Notes under the pieces: model-generated
Databases searched by the model: none
What the model was told of the DNA's origin: nothing
The model's input: the letters and a program-made list of their open reading frames with translations, nothing else
Shown here: piece by piece, positions 57,958-64,000 of the stretch
Layout: each line of letters begins with the position of its first letter
Numbering within the stretch: position 1 is the stretch's first letter
Assembly: GCF_900453105.1 (NCBI RefSeq)
Contig: NZ_UGPW01000001.1
Location: 496,001-560,000 of the forward strand
DNA: 64,000 bases
Source of the DNA: Moraxella ovis
Lineage (GTDB): Bacteria; Pseudomonadota; Gammaproteobacteria; Pseudomonadales; Moraxellaceae
Direction of reading: 5' to 3'
Position numbers and translations under genes: made by a program

Positions 57958-58628
57958 TGAAAAATGCCTTTGGCTCAATGCTGCTTCGTGAATGGCGCAT
58001 CAAGCGTCAAGGCGCGGTTCAGTGGCTGTTCCCTTTGATGATTTTTTTGATTATCATTACGCTGTTTCCGTTGGCGGTGGGCAGTGAGTCTGCGCTGTTA
58101 TTGCGCCTTGCCACGTCAGCCGTGTGGATCGCCGCGCTGTTATCCTTGGTGATGGGTGTGGATGATTTATTTAAGGCGGACATGGAGAATGGTACATTCG
58201 CGCAGATGGTGGTGTCGGGTTCACCTTTGTCGGTATGGGTGTTTGCACGATTATTGGTGCATTGGCTGTTTAGTGCAGGCTTTTTGGCGTTCTTGTCACT
58301 TTTGGCCAATCCATTATTTAACATGCCTTTTGATGAGACGCTCATGCTCATGCTGTCGATCATTGTGGGTTCGCCGCTCATGCTCATGCTGTCTGCGATC
58401 GCAAGCAGCTTGGTGCTGTCTTTGAAGAATGGCGCGGTGATGGTGCCGCTCATTGCACTGCCCATGCAGCTGCCTGTGCTGATCTTTGCCACAGGGGCGG
58501 TGGATCTATACGCAACAGGGCTTAATGGCTTACCGACGTTGGCGCTACTGGGCGCCATGAGCATCATCGCTGTGATCGTTACGCCGTGGGTGGTGGCGCA
58601 GATTCTAAAGATAGCTTGGTCGAGCTGA
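57954..58628 (+). CDS. ccmB: Heme exporter membrane protein CcmB
   Basis: A 224-residue protein with six membrane helices. REWRIKRQGAVQWLFPLMIF and the VDDLFKADMENGTF segment are the family signature. It pairs with CcmA in the Ccm complex. No ccmC or later ccm gene follows; a strong terminator does, so this is a two-gene transcript. Confidence 0.92.
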   Translation: MMKNAFGSMLLREWRIKRQGAVQWLFPLMIFLIIITLFPLAVGSESALLLRLATSAVWIAALLSLVMGVDDLFKADMENGTFAQMVVSGSPLSVWVFARLLVHWLFSAGFLAFLSLLANPLFNMPFDETLMLMLSIIVGSPLMLMLSAIASSLVLSLKNGAVMVPLIALPMQLPVLIFATGAVDLYATGLNGLPTLALLGAMSIIAVIVTPWVVAQILKIAWSS

Positions 58629-58650
58629 TCAATTATGTATATGCCAAACA

Positions 58651-58683
58651 AAAAAAACCGCTCAGCTTCCGAGCGGTTTTTTT
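58651..58683. terminator. Bidirectional terminator after ccmB
   Basis: A perfect 13-bp stem (58651-58663 with 58671-58683), 7-base loop and T/A runs on both sides, between convergent genes. Confidence 0.92.
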
Positions 58684-58691
58684 GTTTGTAT

Positions 58692-59540
58692 CTAAGCCAG
58701 TCGATGACAGTCAAAAATGGGCATGCTTTGGCGGATTTTGGTTTGCTCGTCTTTATCAAATGTCGCAAAGACAGCCAAATAATCGCCTTGAATGTCACTC
58801 ATCTGTGTATCAGCGATCACCTTGCCATGTGCGTTGGCTATGAGTGCGTGACCCCAAGTCTGACGAGTGTTACCACCAATGTGATGCGTGCCGCCTTGGG
58901 TGCTGCCGATCATCATGCATTGACTGTCTAGGGCGCGCGCTTGTAGCAGAAGCTGCCAATGCGCTTCGCCTGTCTTATGGGTAAAGGCGGCCGGTACGGT
59001 GATGATGTCTGCGCCCATCTGTCTTAGACGCTGAGCCATCGCAGGGAAGCGAACATCAAAGCAGATCATCATCCCAAGCTGTATGGTCTGCCCATGAATA
59101 TACAGTGGTGTCACCACAAGTTGATCACCTGCCTCGAAGGTCTTGCCTTCATCATAGCTGCCTGTGCTGTCATTGACCGTCGCGCGAAATAGATGAATCT
59201 TATCATAGCGGGCGATTTGCTCGCCTGATGGGCTGAACACTAGGCTGGTTTGGCGGTATTTACCCTGTGGGACAGTTGTACCATCTGCGCGTGTGGCGCA
59301 TGGTAGTGTGCCTGCCACGATGTGCACGCCATGTGATTTGGCAAGCTCTGACAGGTGGCGACTGACCTCATCGAATCGCGCTGCCAGTTCGCCTTGTCGC
59401 CCCATGACGCACATATTCTCTGGCAGGACAATGATGTCAGCAAGAGAGGCTGTCTCTGCGACCGCACGCGTGATGATGTCAAGATTGGCATTGATGTCGG
59501 TTTGGCTGTTTAGCTGGATGGCTGCGATTCTTATGCTCAT
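58692..59540 (-). CDS. Carbon-nitrogen hydrolase (nitrilase/Nit-like)
   Basis: A 282-residue protein with the Glu-Lys-Cys triad of the nitrilase superfamily: IVLPENMCVMG (Glu), YDKIHLF (Lys) and MICFDVRFPAM (Cys). Length and motifs suit the Nit1/Nit2 or deaminated-glutathione amidase group, which repairs oxidised or deaminated metabolites. Exact substrate unknown. thiS lies upstream. Confidence 0.9.
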   Translation of the reverse strand: MSIRIAAIQLNSQTDINANLDIITRAVAETASLADIIVLPENMCVMGRQGELAARFDEVSRHLSELAKSHGVHIVAGTLPCATRADGTTVPQGKYRQTSLVFSPSGEQIARYDKIHLFRATVNDSTGSYDEGKTFEAGDQLVVTPLYIHGQTIQLGMMICFDVRFPAMAQRLRQMGADIITVPAAFTHKTGEAHWQLLLQARALDSQCMMIGSTQGGTHHIGGNTRQTWGHALIANAHGKVIADTQMSDIQGDYLAVFATFDKDEQTKIRQSMPIFDCHRLA

Positions 59541-59564
59541 GGTGGTATTTTTCTTAATCAGGAA

Positions 59565-59765
59565 TTAGCCACCACCGACAGCTTGAACAACTTCAATGTT
59601 CATGCCTTGGGTGATGGGTGTGTCGGCGAGGCGTGATTTTGGAACCAGATTGCCATCGATTTCTACGGCGAATCTGCCTTGAGTGAGTTCAAGACTCTCT
59701 AGCAGGGCAAGCACATTGCTCTGATCGGTGCTGATGGCGTCGCCATTTAGGGTGATGTTTAACAT
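59565..59765 (-). CDS. thiS: Sulfur carrier protein ThiS
   Basis: A 66-residue ubiquitin-like protein ending in Gly-Gly, with the VEIDGNLVPKSRL and GMNIEVVQAVGGG segments typical of ThiS. The C-terminal GG is adenylated and thiocarboxylated for thiazole synthesis. The other thi genes are not in the window. Confidence 0.95.
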   Translation of the reverse strand: MLNITLNGDAISTDQSNVLALLESLELTQGRFAVEIDGNLVPKSRLADTPITQGMNIEVVQAVGGG

Positions 59766-59823
59766 ATAATTAGGTTGTAATATGGATTTTTGATTATTTG
59801 ATGACTTTTGATTTTGTGGTGGT

Positions 59824-60186
59824 TTACACCTTTACAAATGTGCCAAAGACCAAAACCAACCAGCCAAAGATCATGAGTGTCCCGCCAATCGGCGTGATCA
59901 TACCAAGCCATTTGGGTGCGCCAAGAGCCATGGCATATAGCGTACCGCTGAAGATCACAATACCTGCTTGAATAAGATAAGCAGGCAGCGTGATGCGGTA
60001 TTGACTAACCGCATTAAGCACGCCAATGGCAAGCAATCCAAGCGCATGGATAAATAGATAAAGTGTGGCCGTATCCCAAATTTCAAGCTCATAAGCGCCT
60101 GCAAAGCCTTGCAATCCATGCGCACCGAAAGCACCAAGACCGACACCGATGGCGAGATTTAAGGCGGAAATTTTTAACCAAGTCAT
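59824..60186 (-). CDS. DUF423 (YgdD-like) small membrane protein
   Basis: A 120-residue protein with about four membrane helices. The N-terminal GVGLGAFGAHGL and the LGMITPIGGTLMIFGWL end match the family. Function unknown. It lies downstream of rpoH. Confidence 0.9.
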   Translation of the reverse strand: MTWLKISALNLAIGVGLGAFGAHGLQGFAGAYELEIWDTATLYLFIHALGLLAIGVLNAVSQYRITLPAYLIQAGIVIFSGTLYAMALGAPKWLGMITPIGGTLMIFGWLVLVFGTFVKV

Positions 60187-60210
60187 GAATCATTTGCCCC
60201 GGATCAGTCA

Positions 60211-61356
60211 TCAATTGTTCAGCATTGAGCTGTCTAGCGTCATCGCGTCACGAATCTTATCCATGGCGTTCTTTTCGATCTGTCGGACGCGTTCAGCAGA
60301 GATATTATAGACTGCAGCCAGATCATGCAGGGTGGATTTTTGATCGGCGAGCCAGCGCTGTGTGATGATGTCGCGTGAACGCTCGTCCAGCTCATCCATT
60401 GCTTCTTTTAGCGCGCTGGTGGTGTTCTCTTCCCAGTCCGTCTCTTCAACCACGTCGGCAGGGTCGACGGCGGCATCTTCTAAGAACAGCTGCGGCGCGT
60501 AACGACCTTCGTCTTCATCAGAATCCTGCATCTCAAAGGAAGCATCGTAGCTCGTCAAGCGGCTCTCCATTTCTAGCACTTGCTTGACGGTGACATTGAG
60601 ATCATGTGCGATAGCTCCTGCTTCTTCTAGAGTGAGCTGATTGCTTGATTTTTTAAGGCTTCTTAGGTTGAAGAATAGCTTACGGTGCGCTTTGGTGGTT
60701 GCGACTTTGACGATACGCCAGTTTTTGATGACGAATTCGTGAATTTCCGCCTTAATCCAATGCACAGCAAAGCTCACTAAGCGCACGCCTTTGCTTGGGT
60801 CGAAGCGCTTAACCGCTTTCATCAGACCTAGGTTGCCTTCTTGGATTAGATCGGCTTGTGACAGTCCATAACCTGAATAACTGCGCGCGATATGGATGAC
60901 AAATCGTAAGTGGCTCATGACCAGCAGGCGAGCCGCCTCAACATCGCCATCATGATAATAACGTTCGGCGAGTTGTTTTTCTTCTTCAGGAGTTAAGATG
61001 GGAATCTGATGCACGGTATTGATATAAGCGCCCAAATTAACCCCAGGGGCTGCCAGATGCGTGGGCATGGCAGGCACGAGGTCACGCGTTGCAACTTCGT
61101 ATTCTGGTGTTGCTTTATTGTCATCATGATCGATGATGGTGCGTGTAGGTTTGGGCTTAGCGACAGGCTCAAAATCGCCGTCATAATCATCCAATTCCTC
61201 AATATCATCCATGTCATCGACTTCATGAAAACCTTCACCGAGCGCCTCTTCGTCCATCTCATAACTATCTTCATAGTCATCGTAGGCGTCGTCTTGGTAA
61301 TCATCACCAAAGCCGTCATAGTCGTCTTGATAACCGTCGTTGTAGTTCTTTGTCAT
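60211..61356 (-). CDS. rpoH: Heat-shock sigma factor RpoH with acidic N-terminal extension
   Basis: A 381-residue sigma-70-family factor. Region 2 is SHLRFVIHIARSYSGYGLSQ followed by ADLIQEGNLGLMKAVKRFDP; the RpoH-specific box KLFFNLRSLKK and region 4 ISAERVRQIEKNAMDKIR follow. The sigma core starts near residue 97. Before it lie about 95 residues very rich in Asp, Glu and Tyr (for example DDYQDDAYDDYEDSY), missing from the 284-residue E. coli protein. The tract may affect stability, or an internal start may also be used. The function is heat-shock gene activation. Confidence 0.93.
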   Translation of the reverse strand: MTKNYNDGYQDDYDGFGDDYQDDAYDDYEDSYEMDEEALGEGFHEVDDMDDIEELDDYDGDFEPVAKPKPTRTIIDHDDNKATPEYEVATRDLVPAMPTHLAAPGVNLGAYINTVHQIPILTPEEEKQLAERYYHDGDVEAARLLVMSHLRFVIHIARSYSGYGLSQADLIQEGNLGLMKAVKRFDPSKGVRLVSFAVHWIKAEIHEFVIKNWRIVKVATTKAHRKLFFNLRSLKKSSNQLTLEEAGAIAHDLNVTVKQVLEMESRLTSYDASFEMQDSDEDEGRYAPQLFLEDAAVDPADVVEETDWEENTTSALKEAMDELDERSRDIITQRWLADQKSTLHDLAAVYNISAERVRQIEKNAMDKIRDAMTLDSSMLNN

Positions 61357-61405
61357 TGTCGTCTTTTTGGTTTAAATTTTAGTTCTATTGTAAGGTGTAA
61401 GACGC

Positions 61406-61756
61406 CTAAACGCTAGCCTTTTTTGCACCAATTTTTGTGATGATAAAGTGAAAACAGTTTTCTGTATTGTGTGCGTCCCCACTTTGCCAAGTTTGAACAT
61501 CCATGTGGTTTTTTTGGCAAAACGCAACAAGGTCAGTTTGGGAATTTTTATCGCTAGCGATGAGATAAAGGCTTTCGCCATCTGCCACCGAACGCAGGGC
61601 AATTTTTGCTTTTAATAATGGCATGGGGCAGGGCATGCCGCGCGCATTAAAAAACGCGCTAATGGTCGCATCTTCTGCATTTTTAATATTATCATGGATA
61701 AATTCTAGCGTCGGGGCGTCTAATTGTTCGATAAGAGTAGGGCAGAGAGTCGGCAT
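61406..61756 (-). CDS. TusA-like sulfurtransferase domain protein
   Basis: 116 residues. ARGMPCPMPLLKAKIAL carries the Cys-Pro-x-Pro motif of the TusA/SirA family, preceded by an N-terminal extension of about 35 residues. The conserved cysteine can carry persulfide sulfur. It lies upstream of rpoH on the same strand. The family call is firm; the partner is unknown. Confidence 0.85.
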   Translation of the reverse strand: MPTLCPTLIEQLDAPTLEFIHDNIKNAEDATISAFFNARGMPCPMPLLKAKIALRSVADGESLYLIASDKNSQTDLVAFCQKNHMDVQTWQSGDAHNTENCFHFIITKIGAKKASV

Positions 61757-61934
61757 GTCAATTCATTCATCTAAACTATAAAACATCTGGTTAATATTTG
61801 GGCGGTGTTGTATTTTACAAGCCAAAACGAACGAATGCCCATAAAATTCGGCAAGTATTGAGCAAATAATATCAGCTTGATTGCAACGTGATTTAGTTTT
61901 ATAGTAGGGGTGTTTATGATGGTTGGATAATAAT

Positions 61935-63425
61935 ATGATAAAAAATACAGTAATTGCAGCGGCATTAATATTATCCACGCAGGCGATGGCGGATGATGCT
62001 GTGCGCGTCAATGGGTCGGACCAGAGCCTAAGAGCACCGAATCTAAGCGCAGGCGTGGGATTTAATGAGCAGTATCATAACCGCCAAATTGCCCTATGGT
62101 CGCTACAGCAGATTAATGCGAACATGCCGCTCATCGATGACCCGTGGTCGGTGCAGGTACTGTATGCGATGACTGCTCAGATGAATGCATTGGTGCGGGC
62201 TCAGCCCATCATTGCTGTACCACTCATCAATGATAATAACATCAATGCATTTGCTGTGCCGGGCGGTGTCATTGGCATGAATACGGGCACGGTGCTGGCG
62301 GCAGGCGGCCTAGACGAGGTGGCGAGTGTGCTGGCGCATGAAGTGGCGCACCTAAGTCAGCGTCATTATGAACATCGCTCGGATAATGCCAAAAAGCTCA
62401 TGGCGATACAGTTGGGAGGACTTATTGCGGCATTGGCAGCAAGTGCTGCTGGAGGGGATGCTGCGCTTGCTGTCATGGCGGGATCCCAGACGGCGAGCGC
62501 AGAGAATGCCGCCGCGCACAGCCGAGAGCATGAGCGAGAGGCGGACAGGGTGGGGCAGCAGATTCTATCTGAAGCTGGATATGATGCGCGTGCCATGCCA
62601 AGATTCTTTAATCAGCTTTATAGACAAGTATCTTTAAATCAATCAAAAAACGCCTTCTCGCCCAGCTTTATGCAGTCGCATCCATTTACGATGGAGCGAC
62701 TCTCTGAAGCCAGCGCGCGTGCAGCAAATTATCCACGTGTGGCGATGAGCGAGAAGCAGGTTCAAGATAAGCTCTTTGATGAGCTTTATTGGCGCTTAAA
62801 ATATCTATCCAAACAGGCAACCAGAGCTGACTTAACCGCGAACGCCAACCAGAGCGATGGCGCACGGCTCGCCCTTGTCATGCATCTGACAGATCACAAT
62901 GAATATCAGGCGGCGCAGAGAGCGTTTGACCAAGGGGGTTTTGGCGAGTATGATGTATTACCGAGTATCGTACAGGCGCATTTGCACACCGCTCAGCATC
63001 ACTATGATAAGGCAGTATCCGCCTTAAGTCGGATTCATAATATCTATCCTGAGCGGCGAGATCTAAGGCTGTATCTGGCGCATAATCTGATTCATGATGG
63101 TCAAATCACTGAAGCGCTTGCGTTGATTCAGAGTCTAACGCATCAGAATGCGTATGATGTACAAGCGTGGCAATTGATTAGACAGGCATATGAACAAAAG
63201 GCGCATACAGATGCTGACGCTCGCACTAGGGATATATCCACCATTTATGCGCTACAGGCGCGATCACAGGTAGAACTATGGACCGGCAAATATCAAGGCG
63301 CGCTACAGTCGAATGCTCAGGCGATTAAGGTTGCTCAGAACCATCAGGATCTAAGTGCGCTCATCGGTATGCTTGATAAGGACAAAGAGACCATATTAAC
63401 CGCACGCGATTTTAAACCAAAATAA
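61935..63425 (+). CDS. M48-family metalloprotease (BepA-like) with TPR region
   Basis: About 496 residues with a Sec signal peptide (cleavage near residue 20, after STQAMA). The zinc site is HEVAH, with the third ligand in HEREADRVG. The C-terminal half (about 300-490) has helical TPR-like repeats. This is the layout of BepA/YfgC, which maintains outer-membrane protein assembly. The ATG at 61935 is preferred over a TTG four codons upstream. Divergent from the TusA-like gene. Confidence 0.93.
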   Translation: MIKNTVIAAALILSTQAMADDAVRVNGSDQSLRAPNLSAGVGFNEQYHNRQIALWSLQQINANMPLIDDPWSVQVLYAMTAQMNALVRAQPIIAVPLINDNNINAFAVPGGVIGMNTGTVLAAGGLDEVASVLAHEVAHLSQRHYEHRSDNAKKLMAIQLGGLIAALAASAAGGDAALAVMAGSQTASAENAAAHSREHEREADRVGQQILSEAGYDARAMPRFFNQLYRQVSLNQSKNAFSPSFMQSHPFTMERLSEASARAANYPRVAMSEKQVQDKLFDELYWRLKYLSKQATRADLTANANQSDGARLALVMHLTDHNEYQAAQRAFDQGGFGEYDVLPSIVQAHLHTAQHHYDKAVSALSRIHNIYPERRDLRLYLAHNLIHDGQITEALALIQSLTHQNAYDVQAWQLIRQAYEQKAHTDADARTRDISTIYALQARSQVELWTGKYQGALQSNAQAIKVAQNHQDLSALIGMLDKDKETILTARDFKPK

Positions 63426-63436
63426 ACTTAATGATA

Positions 63437-63465
63437 AAAGACCCATGATATTCATGAGTCTTTAT
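63437..63465. terminator. Hairpin between the M48 protease and YqeY-family genes
   Basis: A 12-bp stem with one mismatch (63437-63448 with 63452-63463), a 3-base loop and A/T flanks. Confidence 0.75.
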
Positions 63466-63487
63466 TGATTGAGCTTGCAAGGTGTGA

Positions 63488-63934
63488 TTAGGCGGTCAGT
63501 GCTTTTTTGACAAGTCCTGAGATGACAGCAGGGTCGGCTTGTCCAGCGGTCTTGTCTTTAACCGCGTTCATCACACGCCCCATGTCCTTCATGCCAGACG
63601 CGCCAAGCTCACCGATGGTCTCATTGATGATGGCAAGGATTTTGTCATCAGATAACTGCTCAGGCAGAAATGCAGAAATCACGTCAATCTCAAACTGCTC
63701 TTTTTGCGCCAAATCATCACGCCCATTGGCGGTGTAAATGCCTAGAGATTCTTGGCGTTGTTTGATTTGCTTTTGTAAGATTGCCAGTACATCTTTATCA
63801 TCAAGCTTAGTCTGTCCGTCAATCTCGACTTGCTTGATGACGGCTTGGACGTTGCGCAGCACTTTGACTTGCTCCATGTTTTTGGCTTTCATAGCAGTCT
63901 TGATGCTGTCGGTTAAGGTTGCTTTTAAGGTCAT
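63488..63934 (-). CDS. GatB/YqeY-domain protein
   Basis: A 148-residue helical protein. The N-terminal LRNVQAVIKQVEIDGQTKLD, then YTANGRDDLAQKEQFEIDV and the end MGRVMNAVKDKTAGQADPAVISGLVKKAL are the hallmarks of the YqeY family. It resembles the tRNA-binding tail of GatB. It often neighbours rpsU, which would lie beyond the window edge. The last 66 bases of the window hold no recognised gene. Confidence 0.93.
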   Translation of the reverse strand: MTLKATLTDSIKTAMKAKNMEQVKVLRNVQAVIKQVEIDGQTKLDDKDVLAILQKQIKQRQESLGIYTANGRDDLAQKEQFEIDVISAFLPEQLSDDKILAIINETIGELGASGMKDMGRVMNAVKDKTAGQADPAVISGLVKKALTA

Positions 63935-64000
63935 GTTTGTCTCCGGTTTTCTTTAGTTTACAGGATTGTTCTAAATCATTTGCTTAATTCAAGCAGTCTA

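Overview
The window is a bacterial chromosome segment that looks like Moraxella or a close relative in the Moraxellaceae (Gammaproteobacteria). Pointers are a GDSL-esterase autotransporter of the McaP type, a methylcitrate cluster of the acnD/prpF type, serB beside an AhpA/YtjB-type membrane protein, an acyl-CoA desaturase with a divergent TetR regulator, and AT-rich intergenic regions holding many simple hairpin terminators. This assignment rests on gene content and protein resemblance only; no database search was run. No rRNA, tRNA, CRISPR array, insertion sequence or prophage module was recognised.

Layout. 1-5.8 kb: end of a DUF4105 gene, an SDR-fold protein, penicillin-binding protein 1A, and a frameshifted lipoprotein. 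5.8-15.8 kb: the propionate/methylcitrate cluster on the minus strand (prpB, prpC, a small secreted protein, acnD, prpF, with a LysR gene upstream), interrupted between acnD and prpF by a very AT-rich two-gene ATPase cassette. 16-26.7 kb: DUF4212/VC_2705-type symporter pair, tsaD, a membrane C13 peptidase, gdhA, a TauE/SafE-like protein with a histidine-rich tail plus ccoS, a META-like lipoprotein, and selO. 26.8-34.7 kb: desaturase and TetR regulator, a broken MliC-like lipoprotein, nhaA, an orphan autotransporter barrel remnant, a dicarboxylate symporter, a TSUP transporter and a frameshifted DUF1697 gene. 34.7-53.7 kb: coaBC, a second TSUP transporter, two tandem acyl-CoA ligases, rph, hemJ, the GDSL autotransporter, bioB, an SCP2-like protein, serB and its neighbour, small conserved proteins, two UPF0145 genes and valS. 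53.8-55.6 kb: a restriction locus. 55.6-64 kb: histone-deacetylase-like hydrolase, YbjN protein, ccmAB, nitrilase-family hydrolase, thiS, DUF423, rpoH, TusA-like protein, M48 protease and a YqeY-family gene.

Two places stand out. At 53.8-55.6 kb a DpnI-type restriction cassette (endonuclease plus a 56-residue DpnD-like protein) lies between the N-terminal stump of a Dam-class methylase and the C-terminal half of a DpnA-class methylase. It looks as if a DpnI cassette replaced the core of a DpnII-type operon, removing GATC methylation while installing an enzyme that cuts methylated GATC. At 7-9 kb an ABC/AAA-type ATPase gene and a 218-residue partner, translationally coupled, are wedged into the methylcitrate operon between near-repeated 12-bp sequences. 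This is a candidate, undescribed two-gene defence-like module.

Several genes carry small lesions: the lipoprotein at 5 kb, the MliC-like gene at 29 kb and the DUF1697 gene at 34 kb. They could be true decay, phase variation or sequencing error, and are reported separately. The two acyl-CoA ligases share a 338-bp tract that differs only within a 16-bp gap, a sign of gene conversion.
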